From contig NZ_JAMXST010000004.1 of assembly GCF_024124905.1 (NCBI RefSeq), forward strand, positions 558,001 through 622,000: 64,000 nucleotides of DNA, given 5' to 3'. A program made the translations under genes and the position numbers. The notes beneath the pieces were generated by a model that worked only from the letters and a program-made list of their open reading frames with translations, was not told where the DNA came from and did not search any database. This stretch comes from Cellulosimicrobium cellulans. Its GTDB lineage: Bacteria > Actinomycetota > Actinomycetes > Actinomycetales > Cellulomonadaceae. Positions 18,635 to 29,599 of this stretch are shown here, piece by piece (within the stretch, counting starts at the first letter, position 1; each line of letters begins with the position of its first letter).

Positions 18635-20790
18635 GCGTGGCAGGCGGTGGCACGGTCACCGAGGTGCCCCTGGCGAGCGCGCAGCTCGACTACCACGCGC
18701 TCAACGCGATGCTGAACCTCTACGGCCCGAACGGCGAGATCCAGTTCGACAAGGACCGCGAGGCGGCGCGCGCGTACTTCCTCCAGCACGTCAACCAGAA
18801 CACGGTCTTCTTCCACGACCTGCAGGAGAAGCTCGACTACCTCGTCGAGAACAAGTACTACGACCCGGCCGTGCTGGCGAAGTACGACCGCGCGTTCGTG
18901 AAGTCGCTGTTCGAGTTCGCGTACGCCAAGAAGTTCCGCTTCGAGACGTTCCTCGGCGCCTTCAAGTACTACACGTCGTACACGCTCAAGACGTTCGACG
19001 GGAAGCGGTACCTCGAGCGCTTCGAGGACCGCGTCTGCATGGTCGCGCTCGGCCTCGCGGACGGGAACGAGCAGGCCGCGCTCGACATCGTCGAGGAGGT
19101 CATCTCGGGCCGCTTCCAGCCCGCGACCCCCACGTTCCTCAACGTCGGCAAGGCGCAGCGCGGCGAGCCCGTGTCCTGCTTCCTGCTGCGCATCGAGGAC
19201 AACATGGAGTCCATCGCGCGCGGCATCAACTCCGCGCTGCAGCTCTCCAAGCGTGGTGGCGGCGTCGCCCTGCTCCTGTCGAACATCCGCGAGCACGGCG
19301 CGCCGATCAAGCACATCGAGAACCAGTCGTCCGGCGTCATCCCCGTGATGAAGCTGCTCGAGGACTCGTTCTCCTACGCGAACCAGCTCGGCGCGCGCCA
19401 GGGCGCCGGTGCGGTGTACCTGCACGCGCACCACCCGGACATCCTGCGGTTCCTCGACACCAAGCGCGAGAACGCGGACGAGAAGATCCGCATCAAGACG
19501 CTGTCGCTCGGCGTCGTGATCCCGGACATCACGTTCGAGCTGGCCAAGAAGAACGAGGACATGTACCTCTTCTCGCCGTACGACGTCGAGCGCGTCTACG
19601 GCAAGCCGTTCGCCGACGTCTCGGTCACCGAGAAGTACGACGAGATGGTGGACGACTCGCGCATCCGCAAGACGAAGATCAAGGCGCGCGACTTCTTCCA
19701 GACGATCGCCGAGCTGCAGTTCGAGTCCGGCTACCCGTACATCATGTTCGAGGACACGGTGAACAAGGCGAACCCGATCAAGGGCCGCATCACCCACTCG
19801 AACCTGTGCTCGGAGATCCTCCAGGTCTCGACGCCCTCGACGTTCAACGAGGACCTCTCGTACGACCACGTCGGCCGCGACATCTCCTGCAACCTCGGCT
19901 CGCTGAACATCGCCAAGACGATGGACTCGCCGGACTTCGCGAAGACGATCGACACCGCGATCCGCGCGCTCACCGCCGTCTCGGACCAGACGAGCATCGA
20001 GTCGGTGCCGTCGGTCAAGCGCGCGAACGAGTCGGGCCACGCGATCGGCCTCGGCCAGATGAACCTCCACGGCTACCTCGCGCGCGAGCGGATCCACTAC
20101 GGGTCCGAGGAGGGCATCGACTTCACGAACATCTACTTCTACACGGTCGCCTACCACGCGATCGCGGCGTCGAACCGCCTCGCGATCGAGCGCGGTCGCG
20201 CGTTCGGCGGCTTCGAGGACTCGAAGTACGCGACGGGGGAGTACTTCGACAAGTACACCGACCAGGTGTGGGAGCCCGCGACCGACCGCGTGCGCCAGCT
20301 CTTCGCGGACGCCGGCGTGCACATCCCGACGCAGGAGGACTGGACGGCGCTCAAGGCCTCGGTCATGGAGCACGGGATCTACAACCAGAACCTCCAGGCC
20401 GTCCCGCCGACCGGCTCGATCTCCTACATCAACAACTCGACGTCCTCGATCCACCCGGTGCCGTCGAAGATCGAGATCCGCAAGGAGGGCAAGATCGGGC
20501 GCGTCTACTACCCGGCGCCCTACCTGACGAACGACAACCTCGAGTACTACGAGGACGCGTACGAGATCGGCTACGAGAAGATCATCGACACGTACGCCGC
20601 CGCGACGCAGCACGTCGACCAGGGCCTGAGCCTCACGCTGTTCTTCAAGGACACGGTCACGACGCGCGACGTCAACCGCGCGCAGATCTACGCGTGGCGC
20701 AAGGGCATCAAGACGCTCTACTACATCCGTCTCCGCCAGATGGCCCTGGAGGGCACGGAGGTCGAGGGTTGCGTCAGCTGCATGCTGTAG
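18631..20790 (+). CDS. nrdE: Class Ib ribonucleotide reductase large subunit
   Basis: 719 residues if it starts at the GTG overlapping the nrdI stop; a TTG at 18604 is an alternative. It reduces ribonucleoside diphosphates. Conserved parts are [13 protein letters not shown] at the N-terminus, [14 protein letters not shown] with a redox Cys, NLCSEI with the radical-site Cys and Glu, [17 protein letters not shown], and the C-terminal CVSCML shuttle pair that NrdH reduces. There is no N-terminal ATP cone, as expected for class Ib. It acts with NrdF, encoded 138 bases downstream after a hairpin. Confidence 0.96.
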   Translation: MSVAGGGTVTEVPLASAQLDYHALNAMLNLYGPNGEIQFDKDREAARAYFLQHVNQNTVFFHDLQEKLDYLVENKYYDPAVLAKYDRAFVKSLFEFAYAKKFRFETFLGAFKYYTSYTLKTFDGKRYLERFEDRVCMVALGLADGNEQAALDIVEEVISGRFQPATPTFLNVGKAQRGEPVSCFLLRIEDNMESIARGINSALQLSKRGGGVALLLSNIREHGAPIKHIENQSSGVIPVMKLLEDSFSYANQLGARQGAGAVYLHAHHPDILRFLDTKRENADEKIRIKTLSLGVVIPDITFELAKKNEDMYLFSPYDVERVYGKPFADVSVTEKYDEMVDDSRIRKTKIKARDFFQTIAELQFESGYPYIMFEDTVNKANPIKGRITHSNLCSEILQVSTPSTFNEDLSYDHVGRDISCNLGSLNIAKTMDSPDFAKTIDTAIRALTAVSDQTSIESVPSVKRANESGHAIGLGQMNLHGYLARERIHYGSEEGIDFTNIYFYTVAYHAIAASNRLAIERGRAFGGFEDSKYATGEYFDKYTDQVWEPATDRVRQLFADAGVHIPTQEDWTALKASVMEHGIYNQNLQAVPPTGSISYINNSTSSIHPVPSKIEIRKEGKIGRVYYPAPYLTNDNLEYYEDAYEIGYEKIIDTYAAATQHVDQGLSLTLFFKDTVTTRDVNRAQIYAWRKGIKTLYYIRLRQMALEGTEVEGCVSCML

Positions 20791-21909
<1,119 letters not shown>

Positions 21910-21945
21910 GCCGCTCTCAGGAGCAGCAGGCCGGAGCACGTCGAA

Positions 21946-21983
21946 GGGGCCCGGAGTCGCAGGACGCTGCGGCTCCGGGCCCC
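21946..21983. terminator. Hairpin between nrdF and convergent hydrolase
   Basis: GGGGCCCGGAG (21946-21956) pairs with 21973-21983, with a further inner pairing of CGCAG with CTGCG. It ends five bases before the stop of the minus-strand hydrolase, so it can serve both directions. Confidence 0.85.
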
Positions 21984-21987
21984 TCGC

Positions 21988-22827
21988 TCACCGTCCGGCA
22001 CCGGACGGTTCGAGCGCCGACCTCGCCAGGAAGTCCCTCAGCAGACGGACGAACTCCGGAGCGTGCTCCACCGCCGGCACGTGCCCGCATCGCCCGAGCA
22101 CGTGCAGGCGGACGTCGCTCAGGTGATCGAGAAGCGGCAGCGCCGTGGTCCTCAGGGGGGTGACGCGGTCCTGCGCGCCGTGGACGAGCAGGACGGGCGC
22201 GCGGACCGCGGAGAGCTGGCGCGTCGACAGGGTCAGGTCCTCGGACCACCGCGCCCGGGGCGGCGGGAACATCGACGCGAACGCCTCCGCCCCGGCGCGC
22301 ATCGCGGCCGCCCGTGCGTCGACGGCCGACCCGGTGACGTGCGCCGGGTCGAGGAACAGCCGGCTCAGCATCTCCCGCGCCCCGGCTCGGTCGGGGGAGG
22401 CGGCCCAGACGGCGTCGAGGTCCGCCGACAGGGGCGCCCCCGGTGCGCCCATCGCCGAGACACCCACGACGGACGTGACGTTCCGGGGGCGTGCGGCCGC
22501 CAGCGCCAGGGCCACGGCGCCACCCATCGAGTGCCCGACCACGGCGTAGGACTCGAGGCCGAGGGTGTCCATGAGGCCGGCTGCCTGGTCGGTCCACACG
22601 CGCAGCCCGCCCCGCGAGCCCGGTGGGAGGGGGGTCTGCCCGAAGCCCGCGTGGTCCGGGGCCACGACGCGCCAGGAAGGGCTCAGGGCATCGATGATCG
22701 CTGACCAGGCCCCGGAGCCGGTCGTGCCGGGGCCCGAGCCGTGCAGCATCAGCACCGCCGGCCCCTCTCCGCCCTCGAGCACGTGGACGGGGGAGCCCGC
22801 GACCGCGACGGTCCGACGCGTCGTCAC
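21988..22827 (-). CDS. Alpha/beta hydrolase, meta-cleavage-hydrolase-like
   Basis: 279 residues starting at a GTG at 22827, 19 bases after the DJ-1 gene stop. The alpha/beta hydrolase fold shows LHGSGPGTTGSGAW as oxyanion-hole loop, VGHSMGGA with the nucleophile Ser, VHGAQDRVTP with the Asp and GRCGHVPAVEHA with the His. The GSGPG loop is typical of C-C bond hydrolases such as 2-hydroxymuconate-semialdehyde hydrolases, but related esterases and lactonases share it. It is the last gene of the gntR minus arm, so it probably belongs to the same catabolic pathway as the dehydrogenases. The substrate is unknown. Confidence 0.85.
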   Translation of the reverse strand: MTTRRTVAVAGSPVHVLEGGEGPAVLMLHGSGPGTTGSGAWSAIIDALSPSWRVVAPDHAGFGQTPLPPGSRGGLRVWTDQAAGLMDTLGLESYAVVGHSMGGAVALALAAARPRNVTSVVGVSAMGAPGAPLSADLDAVWAASPDRAGAREMLSRLFLDPAHVTGSAVDARAAAMRAGAEAFASMFPPPRARWSEDLTLSTRQLSAVRAPVLLVHGAQDRVTPLRTTALPLLDHLSDVRLHVLGRCGHVPAVEHAPEFVRLLRDFLARSALEPSGAGR

Positions 22828-22846
22828 CGGAACCTGTGACCGCCGG

Positions 22847-23413
22847 TCATGCGTCCGCGCCGACCGACTTGTCGAAGACCTCCATCATCACGCGCCCGAA
22901 CTGCGGCATGTCCGGCCAGCCACGGCACGACACGAGGTTGCCGTCGACGACGTCGGGAGCGTCGACCACCGTCGCGCCGGCGTTCTCCATGTCTCCCGTG
23001 ATGGGAGGGAAGCAGGCCGTCCGTCGGCCCTTGAGGAGCCCGTAGACCGCGGGGACCTGGGCGCCGTGGCACACCAGCGCGATGGGCAGGTCGCGGGCGA
23101 AGAAGTGCTCCGTGATGCGGCGGACGTGGGCGTCGACGCGGATCCACTCCGGTGCGCGGCCGCCGGGGATGATGAGGGCGTCGTACCGCTCGACGTCGAC
23201 CTCGGCCCACGGCACGTCGACCGGCAGCTTGCGCCCGTTCTTCTCGACGTAGGCGTCGGAGCCGGGGTCGAACTCGTGGATGACGAGCTGGACGTCGCGC
23301 GTCGTCCGCGACGACACGTCGACGTCCCAGCCGCCCTCCTGCACGCGGTAGTACGGATACATCGTGTCGAGCTCCTCGGCAGCGTCGCCGGTCAGGAGCA
23401 GAGCTCTGGGCAC
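22847..23413 (-). CDS. DJ-1/PfpI family protein
   Basis: 188 residues from a GTG at 23413 with GAGGAG about 8 bases upstream; the longer frame would run through the operator array at 23447-23466. DJ-1/PfpI proteins include glyoxalases/deglycases, proteases and amidases. The nucleophile elbow is LVCHGAQVP with the Cys, and PRALLLTGDAAEE and ALIIPGGRAPEW are conserved strands. The insert around GRRTACFPPITGDMENAG is typical of the PfpI branch. Its position between gntR and a hydrolase suggests aldehyde or lactone detoxification in the pathway, which is an inference. Confidence 0.88.
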   Translation of the reverse strand: MPRALLLTGDAAEELDTMYPYYRVQEGGWDVDVSSRTTRDVQLVIHEFDPGSDAYVEKNGRKLPVDVPWAEVDVERYDALIIPGGRAPEWIRVDAHVRRITEHFFARDLPIALVCHGAQVPAVYGLLKGRRTACFPPITGDMENAGATVVDAPDVVDGNLVSCRGWPDMPQFGRVMMEVFDKSVGADA

Positions 23414-23446
23414 CTGCTTCTCCTCGCACTCGTCGTCGAATGGGAT

Positions 23447-23466
23447 GATCCGATCCGATCGGATCT
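23447..23466. promoter_or_regulatory. GATCN pentamer array before DJ-1 gene
   Basis: Four consecutive pentamers GATCC GATCC GATCG GATCT contain the perfect palindrome GATCCGATCGGATC (23452-23465). It lies in the 82-base gap between gntR and the DJ-1 gene, 34 bases before the latter's start. A matching larger array lies at 24310-24339. It is probably the binding site of the GntR regulator encoded between the two. Confidence 0.7.
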
Positions 23467-23495
23467 GCACAGGATTCACCGGGCCGCGCGATCCG

Positions 23496-24236
23496 TCAAC
23501 CCCTCGACGCGTCGTCACCACCCGGTTCCTCGTCGAAGAGCCGGCGGATCCGCTCGCCGGACAGCAGGATGTGCCGGCGCATCGCGTAGGCGGCGGCGTC
23601 GGGGTCCCGCGCGGCGACCGCCGCGAGGACCTCCTCGTGCTCGCTCGTGGCGAGGTCGGTGACCTGGGCGTCGTAGACCAGCCGGAAGAGGTGCACGTGC
23701 GCGTGCATCCGGGCGAGGGCCTCGTGGATCACGCGGTTCCCGCCGCTCCTGGCGACGACGTCGTGGAAGGCGGCGTCGAGCAGCCCGAACTCGCCGTAGG
23801 CCGTGTGCCCGTCGGACAGCGTCGCCATCTCGTCCAGCACCGCGCGGAGCCTGGCCAGCTGCTTCGTCGAGGCGCGCTCCGCCGCCATCCGCGCCGCTGC
23901 CGGCTCGAGCAGCAGGCGCGCCTCGAGCATGTCCTCGAACCGGTCGCGCGTGATCTGCGGGGGGATCCGGTAGCCGGCGTTGGGGACGCGGACGACGAGG
24001 TCGTCCGCCTCCAGGCGGTTCAGCGCGTCCCGGATCGGCGTCTGCGAGACCCCCAGCTCGCGCGCCAGGGCGTCGACGGTGACGCGGGAACCGGGCTCGA
24101 TCCGCTGCGACATCAGCTGGGTGAGCAGCGTGTCGTAGACCTGGTCGGCGGGCCGCCTGCGAGCCTTCTTCGCCACCGGCTCGCGCCGGTCCTCGTCGGT
24201 CCGCTCGTCGCGCTCGTCGGTCGCTAGCGTGTCCAC
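23496..24236 (-). CDS. GntR-family regulator, FadR/FCD subfamily
   Basis: 246 residues from a GTG at 24236 with AAAGGAG upstream. The winged helix (PADQVYDTLLTQLMSQRI, LARELGVSQTPIRDALNRLE, DDLVVRVPNAGYRIP) is followed by an all-helical FCD domain (MLEARLLLEPAAARMAAERA, DAAFHDVVARSGGNRVIHEAL, EHEEVLAAVAARD) with the His/Asp pattern that binds a metal and a small organic acid. Such regulators usually repress catabolic operons until an acid intermediate binds. It is divergent from the alcohol dehydrogenase gene and flanked on both sides by GATCN arrays. Confidence 0.93.
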   Translation of the reverse strand: MDTLATDERDERTDEDRREPVAKKARRRPADQVYDTLLTQLMSQRIEPGSRVTVDALARELGVSQTPIRDALNRLEADDLVVRVPNAGYRIPPQITRDRFEDMLEARLLLEPAAARMAAERASTKQLARLRAVLDEMATLSDGHTAYGEFGLLDAAFHDVVARSGGNRVIHEALARMHAHVHLFRLVYDAQVTDLATSEHEEVLAAVAARDPDAAAYAMRRHILLSGERIRRLFDEEPGGDDASRG

Positions 24237-24309
24237 CTCGTGCGGGCTCCTTTCGTGCGCCGGGCAGAAGAACCTGTTGACACCGGCTGTTCGACTGCTC
24301 CATGATCTG

Positions 24310-24339
24310 GATCGGATCGGATCGGATCCGATCGTATCG
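24310..24339. promoter_or_regulatory. GATCN pentamer array in divergent control region
   Basis: Six consecutive pentamers (GATCG three times, GATCC, GATCG, TATCG) include the perfect palindrome GATCGGATCCGATC (24320-24333). The array lies 73 bases from the gntR start and 82 bases from the alcohol dehydrogenase start, so it can control both directions. The 5-bp period puts repeated sites on alternate helix faces. Confidence 0.72.
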
Positions 24340-24421
24340 GAACGAGTGCACCTGTCGTGACCAAGGGCGGTCGCGAATCGACCGCAGTTCTCACTCCACC
24401 CACTATCTCCCGGAGTTTCCC

Positions 24422-25690
24422 ATGGGCATCCTCGGTTTTCTGCGCGGGCCGCGAGAGGTCTTGTTCGGCCCAGGGCAGCGGTACGCCCTCGGGACGGTGA
24501 CCGCGTCCCTCGGGTCCCGCGCCCTCGTCTGCACCGACGCTCGCTTCGGGGGGACGGACGAGTTCGCGGAGCTGGTCCGGCTGATCGAGGGCGCCGGCGT
24601 CCACGTGACCGTGTTCGCGGAGGTGCTGCCCGATGTCCCGGTGCACCAGGTGGCCGAGTGCGCCGCGCTCGCGCGCCGCGTGCGGCCCGACGTCGTCGTC
24701 GGCATGGGTGGAGGCAGCTGCCTCGACCTCGCGAAGGCGGTGGCCGTGGTGATCGCTCATGGCGGGCAGGCCTCCGACTACTACGGCGAACTCCGCGTCC
24801 CGGGCCCGGTGGTCCCCGTGGTCGCCCTGCCCACCACGGCGGGCACCGGGTCGGAGGTGACGCCGGTGGCGGTGCTGACCGACCCCGGGCGCGTCAGCAA
24901 GGTCGGCATCTCCAGCCCGCACCTCGTCCCGCACACGGCCGTGTGCGACCCGGAGCTCACGCTCGGGTGCCCCCCGTCGCTCACCGCGAGCGCGGGGGCC
25001 GACGCGTTCTCGCACGCGGTCGAGTCGTTCACCGCGGTTCGTCGGACGGCGACCCCGGAGCTCGCCACCGAGCGTGTCTTCGTCGGCAAGAACGCGCTCA
25101 CCGACACGTACGCGCTCCTGGGGGTGCGCCTGGTCGCGGAGAACCTGCGGCGCGCCGTGGAGGCTCCGGGCGACGCCGAGGCCCGCGAGGCGATGATGCT
25201 CGGGGCGACCGCGGGAGGCTTCGCCCTCGGCAGCGCCGGCACCGCCGCGGCGCACGCGCTCCAGTACCCGGTCGGGGCGCTCACCCACACCCCGCACGGG
25301 GTCGGCGTCGGCGCCCTCCTGCCGTACGTGATGGAGTACAACCGACCCGCCCGCGTCCCCGAGCTGGCCGCGGTCGCCGTGGCGATGGGTGCGAACCCCG
25401 GCGAGTCTCCCGAGGTCCTGGCCGACGAGGCGATCGAGCGGAGCGCCGCGCTGCTGCGGTCCGTGGGGATCCCGTCGACCCTCGCGGAGATCGGCCTGCC
25501 GTCCGACCGGCTGCGCTGGACCGCCGAGCAGGCGTTCCAGGCCACGAGGCTGGTCGAGAACAACCCCCGCCCGCTCGACGTCGACGCCCTGGAACGCATC
25601 GTGCGTGCCGCGTACTCCGGCGACCGGCGCTCGCTGCGAGAAGAAGCCCGGCCCCAGGCGGCCACGACCACGACGGCAGGTGTGCGATGA
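24422..25690 (+). CDS. Iron-containing alcohol dehydrogenase
   Basis: 422 residues from the ATG at 24422, with CCCGGAG about 8 bases upstream. It belongs to the Fe-ADH superfamily, which includes butanol, propanediol, lactaldehyde and 4-hydroxybutyrate dehydrogenases and maleylacetate reductases. Marks are GMGGGSCLDLAKA for NAD(P) binding, PTTAGTGSEVTPVAVL, GADAFSHAVESF with a metal His, and HALQYPVGALTHTPHGVG with further metal His residues. It probably oxidises an alcohol to an aldehyde that the next, overlapping gene (ATGA) oxidises further. It is the first gene of the plus arm under the GntR array. Confidence 0.92.
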   Translation: MGILGFLRGPREVLFGPGQRYALGTVTASLGSRALVCTDARFGGTDEFAELVRLIEGAGVHVTVFAEVLPDVPVHQVAECAALARRVRPDVVVGMGGGSCLDLAKAVAVVIAHGGQASDYYGELRVPGPVVPVVALPTTAGTGSEVTPVAVLTDPGRVSKVGISSPHLVPHTAVCDPELTLGCPPSLTASAGADAFSHAVESFTAVRRTATPELATERVFVGKNALTDTYALLGVRLVAENLRRAVEAPGDAEAREAMMLGATAGGFALGSAGTAAAHALQYPVGALTHTPHGVGVGALLPYVMEYNRPARVPELAAVAVAMGANPGESPEVLADEAIERSAALLRSVGIPSTLAEIGLPSDRLRWTAEQAFQATRLVENNPRPLDVDALERIVRAAYSGDRRSLREEARPQAATTTTAGVR

Positions 25691-27162
25691 CGGTTCTCCA
25701 CGAGACGATGCGTCCGGTTCTCGACGGGCTCGACGTGCCCACCGACCTGCTGGTGGCGGGGGAGCGGCGCGCGTCGGGCAGCGGGCGGCGCATCGACGTG
25801 CGCGACCCCGCGACGGGCGAGGTCCTCGCGACCGTGGCCGACGCCGACCTCGACGACGCCCGGGCGGCGGTGGGCGCGGCCGCCGACGCGGCCGCCGCGT
25901 GGGCGGCGACCTCTCCCCGCCACCGTGCGGAGATCCTCGTGCGAACGTTCGAGCTGATGACCGAGCGGAGCGAGGACCTCGCCCGCCTGATCGCGCTGGA
26001 GAACGGCAAGGCGCTGCCGGACGCGCGGTCCGAGGTGGCGTACGCCGCCGAGTTCTTCCGTTGGTACGCCGAGGAGGGCGTGCGCCTGCGCGGTCAGCTG
26101 GGCCGCTCCCCGAGCGGCGCGAACCGGATGGTGGTGACGTACCAGCCCGTCGGGGTCAGCGTCCTCGTCACGCCGTGGAACTTCCCCGCGGCGATGGCGA
26201 CCCGCAAGATCGCACCGGCCCTGGCAGCGGGATGCACCGCGGTGCTCAAGCCGGCGACGGAGACGCCCCTGACGGCGTACGCCGTGGCGGCGCTGCTGGA
26301 GCAGGCGGGGATGCCCCCAGGGGTGCTCAACGTCGTCACGACCTCGACCGCGGGCCCCGTCGTCGAGGCGATGCTGTCCGACCCGCGCACGCGCATGCTG
26401 TCGTTCACCGGCTCGACCGAGGTGGGTCGACGGCTGCTGCGCGTCGCCGCGGACCGCGTCCTCAAGTGCGGGATGGAGCTCGGGGGGAACGCCCCGTTCG
26501 TCGTCCTCGACGACGCCGACGTGGACGCGGCGGTCGACGGCGCCATGGTCGCCAAGATGCGCAACAGCGGCCAGGCGTGCACGGCCGCCAACCGGTTCCT
26601 CGTGGCCGACGCCGTGCACGACGTCTTCGTCGACGGACTCGTCGCCCGGATGGCGGACGTCACGGTCGGCCCCGGCGTCGATGAGAGCACCGGGTGCGGA
26701 CCGCTCATCAACGCCGACGCGGTCCGCAAGGTCGACGAGCTCGTCCGCGACGCGATCGACCGCGGGGCGCGTGCCGTGCTGGGCGGGGAGCCCGTCGACG
26801 GGCCCGGCTGCTTCTACCCGCCGACGGTGCTCGTCGACGTCCCCCGGGACGCGCGCCTCCTGCACGAGGAGGTCTTCGGCCCCGTGGCCCCCGTCGTCCG
26901 CGTCGACGACGAGGAGGAGGCGCTCGCCCTGGCGAACGACTCCGAGTTCGGCCTCGTCAGCTACCTGTACACCGGCGACCTGGCCCGCGGCCTGCGGCTC
27001 TCGGAGCGGCTCGAGTCCGGGATGGTCGGGCTCAACCGCGGACTGGTCTCCGACCCGGCCGCGCCGTTCGGCGGCACCAAGCAGAGCGGGCTCGGCCGCG
27101 AGGGGAGCACGGAAGGTCTCCTCGAGTTCATGGAGGCCCACTACGTCGCCACGTCCTGGTGA
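25687..27162 (+). CDS. NAD(P)-dependent aldehyde dehydrogenase, succinate-semialdehyde type
   Basis: 491 residues, overlapping the previous gene by 4 bases. It has the full ALDH pattern: VTPWNFPAAMATRKIAPALA, FTGSTEVGRRLL, MELGGNAPFVVLDDAD with the general base Glu at about 264, and MRNSGQACTAANRF with the catalytic Cys at about 298. The sequence is closest in character to GabD-like succinate semialdehyde dehydrogenases, but this clade has broad substrates. Coupling to the Fe-ADH implies alcohol to aldehyde to acid oxidation. Confidence 0.92.
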   Translation: MTVLHETMRPVLDGLDVPTDLLVAGERRASGSGRRIDVRDPATGEVLATVADADLDDARAAVGAAADAAAAWAATSPRHRAEILVRTFELMTERSEDLARLIALENGKALPDARSEVAYAAEFFRWYAEEGVRLRGQLGRSPSGANRMVVTYQPVGVSVLVTPWNFPAAMATRKIAPALAAGCTAVLKPATETPLTAYAVAALLEQAGMPPGVLNVVTTSTAGPVVEAMLSDPRTRMLSFTGSTEVGRRLLRVAADRVLKCGMELGGNAPFVVLDDADVDAAVDGAMVAKMRNSGQACTAANRFLVADAVHDVFVDGLVARMADVTVGPGVDESTGCGPLINADAVRKVDELVRDAIDRGARAVLGGEPVDGPGCFYPPTVLVDVPRDARLLHEEVFGPVAPVVRVDDEEEALALANDSEFGLVSYLYTGDLARGLRLSERLESGMVGLNRGLVSDPAAPFGGTKQSGLGREGSTEGLLEFMEAHYVATSW

Positions 27163-27222
27163 CGGTGAACGAGCAGTAGCAGCAACAGTCCGGCAACACC
27201 GACCCAGGAAGCAGGAGACTCG

Positions 27223-28656
27223 ATGAGGAGCACGATGCGAGCGGGGCACGGATCACTTCCCCGCCGACGGGGGCGGCTGGCGACGGCCGCGGTCCTGATG
27301 GCCATGAGCACCGCGGCGGCCACGGCAGCGTGCGGTGGAGGGGGCGGCACCGCGGAGGCGGGCGGTGGCGCCCAGGCGCCGGCGACCGTCCCGGAGCTGA
27401 CCGACGAACCGCTGACCCTGAGCTTCATCTGGTTCGAGTGGCCCCCGGCCCAGGCACTCGAGGACTTCGCGAACGCGGAGTACACCAAGGAGCGGCCGAA
27501 CGTGACCGTCGAGGTCAACACCGTGCCGAACGCCAACTGGCACGACGCGATGTTCACGCAGTTCGCGGCACGTCAGACCGACTTCGACATCGCGGTCCTG
27601 GACTCGCAGCACATCGGCGAGGCGGTGACGAACGGCAACATCCTCGACATCACCGACTTCATCGAGGGCAACGTCGAGACCGAGGCCTTCGACCCGTACC
27701 TCCTGGCCGCGTACGGCCAGTACCCCCAGGCCGAGACGGGCCAGCGGGACGAGGACGCGAGCATGTACGGCCTACCGCTGCTCGGCGACACCTGGACGAT
27801 GATCTACCGGAAGGACCTCATCGGCGACGAGCCGCCGGCGACGTGGGACGAGATGATCTCCGTCGCGGCGCAGTGCCAGGCCGAGAACCCGGGCGTGAGC
27901 GGGCTGGCCTTCCACCAGGCCAACGGCTCCGACGCGGCGGCCGTCACCTACAACACGGTCAACGGTCTGTACGGCGGGAACCTGTGGGACGCCGAGGAGC
28001 GCCAGATCGAGGGCGTCATCAACGACGAGGCCGGCCAGAAGGCCATGGACGTCCTGGTCAACGAGATGAAGCCGCTCACCGCGACGGGCTCCGGGAACTG
28101 GTTCATCGACGAGGTCAACGCGGCGGTCGCGCAGGGCAAGGCCTGCATCGCGTTCAACTGGATCGCCGCGAGCGGCGGCCTGCTCGACCCCGCGCAGTCG
28201 ACGCTGGGTTCCACGCGCGAGGAGATCCTCGACAAGCTCGGCTTCGCGACCCTGCCGACCCAGGAGACGGACCTGGTGCCTCTCGGCGGCATGGGGATGC
28301 ACATCTCGGCGTACGCGCCCGAGGACCGGCAGGCGGAGGCTCTGAACTTCATGAAGTGGTTCCTCCAGGCCGACACCCAGCAGAAGTGGGCCGCGGCGGG
28401 CGGCGTGCCGGCCCGCACCGACGCGCTGCAGTCGCCGGAGTTCCTCGAGGCCGGACCGTTCAACCAGGTGTACGCCGACTCCGTGGAGCGCATGCGCGAC
28501 ATGTGGAACGTGCCCGAGTACGCCCGTCTCGTCGACATCGAGAACACGAGCGTGAACGCGGCCCTCAACGGCGCCATGGACCCGCAGGAGGCTCTCGACA
28601 GCATCGCCGTCGAGCAGCAGGAGGTCCTGGACTCCGGCGGCAGCGGCGGGCTGTGA
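27223..28656 (+). CDS. ABC importer substrate-binding lipoprotein (GntR locus)
   Basis: 477 residues. An Arg-rich start and a hydrophobic core lead to the lipobox TAAACGGGG region (AATAAC), placing the lipid Cys at about residue 37. The mature part is a family 1 solute-binding fold (LSFIWFEWPPAQALEDF, YGLPLLGDTWTMIYRKDL, GGMGMHISAYAPED). AGCAGGAGA before the ATG at 27223 is a good ribosome binding site. It feeds the permeases at 28661 and 29599. Unlike the other two importers here, no hairpin separates it from its permease gene (4-base gap). The substrate is presumably the alcohol or its precursor handled by the dehydrogenases. Confidence 0.9.
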   Translation: MRSTMRAGHGSLPRRRGRLATAAVLMAMSTAAATAACGGGGGTAEAGGGAQAPATVPELTDEPLTLSFIWFEWPPAQALEDFANAEYTKERPNVTVEVNTVPNANWHDAMFTQFAARQTDFDIAVLDSQHIGEAVTNGNILDITDFIEGNVETEAFDPYLLAAYGQYPQAETGQRDEDASMYGLPLLGDTWTMIYRKDLIGDEPPATWDEMISVAAQCQAENPGVSGLAFHQANGSDAAAVTYNTVNGLYGGNLWDAEERQIEGVINDEAGQKAMDVLVNEMKPLTATGSGNWFIDEVNAAVAQGKACIAFNWIAASGGLLDPAQSTLGSTREEILDKLGFATLPTQETDLVPLGGMGMHISAYAPEDRQAEALNFMKWFLQADTQQKWAAAGGVPARTDALQSPEFLEAGPFNQVYADSVERMRDMWNVPEYARLVDIENTSVNAALNGAMDPQEALDSIAVEQQEVLDSGGSGGL

Positions 28657-28660
28657 ACCC

Positions 28661-29599
28661 ATGGTCCTGACGAAGAACTCCCCGGTGCGGGACGGGACGT
28701 CGGCGCCGCCCGCACCGGTCCGGCCCCCTCGGCTCGGCGACCGTGGGCTCGCCGTGGCGTTCATCTCCCCGGCGATGCTGCTCCTGCTGGCCATGTCGGT
28801 CTTCCCGCTGCTGTGGGCGCTGTTCCTCTCCTTCACCGACTACTCGGCGACGGGCTCCGCACCCGCGGAGTTCGTCGGGTTCGCGAACTACGTCGACGTC
28901 CTGACCTCGCCGGAGGTCCGGCAGCGGGCCCTGACGACCTTGGTGTACGTCGTGTGTGCCGTCACCCTGCAGACGGTGCTGGGCTTCGGCATCGCCTACC
29001 TCATCTCCCGGCGGACGCGTGGTCGTGGGCTTCTCACCACGCTGTTCCTCGTACCGATGATGCTGTCGCCCGTCGTCGTCGGGCTGTTCTGGCGCTTCAT
29101 GCTCGACGCGCAGTTCGGCGTCGTCAACAGCGTGCTCGGCTCGCTCGGGATCGAGCCGGTGGAGTGGCTCACCCGCCGCCAGACGGCGATGCTCTCCCTG
29201 GTCGTCGTCGACACCTGGCAGTGGACGCCGTTCATCATGCTCATCGCGCTCGCGGGCCTGACCGCGGTCCCCAGGTACCTGTACGAGGCGGCCTCCATCG
29301 ACCGGGCGTCGGAGTGGTTCCGGTTCCGCAACATCACCCTGCCGCTGGTGTGGCCGCTGCTCCTCATCGCCGTGATGTTCCGTGCGATCGAGGCGTTCCG
29401 GATGTTCGACCTCGTCTACATCCTCACCAACGGAGGACCCGGCGTCTCGACCGAGACCTTGTCGTTCCACGTCTACAAGGTCGCGTTCCTCGGGTTCAAC
29501 ACGGGGACCGCGTCGGCCTACGGGATCCTCATGGTGGTCGTCGTCATCGTCCTCGCGCAGCTCTACCTGCGCTACCTGAACAAGCTCAAGGAGGGCTGA
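28661..29599 (+). CDS. ABC importer permease 1 (GntR locus)
   Basis: 312 residues and six membrane helices beginning at VAFISPAMLLLLAMSVF. The EAA loop is YEAASIDRASEWFRFR with ITLPLVWP. It starts 4 bases after the binding-protein stop and overlaps the next permease gene (TGATG). It is part of the five-gene import unit 27223-32632. Confidence 0.92.
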   Translation: MVLTKNSPVRDGTSAPPAPVRPPRLGDRGLAVAFISPAMLLLLAMSVFPLLWALFLSFTDYSATGSAPAEFVGFANYVDVLTSPEVRQRALTTLVYVVCAVTLQTVLGFGIAYLISRRTRGRGLLTTLFLVPMMLSPVVVGLFWRFMLDAQFGVVNSVLGSLGIEPVEWLTRRQTAMLSLVVVDTWQWTPFIMLIALAGLTAVPRYLYEAASIDRASEWFRFRNITLPLVWPLLLIAVMFRAIEAFRMFDLVYILTNGGPGVSTETLSFHVYKVAFLGFNTGTASAYGILMVVVVIVLAQLYLRYLNKLKEG

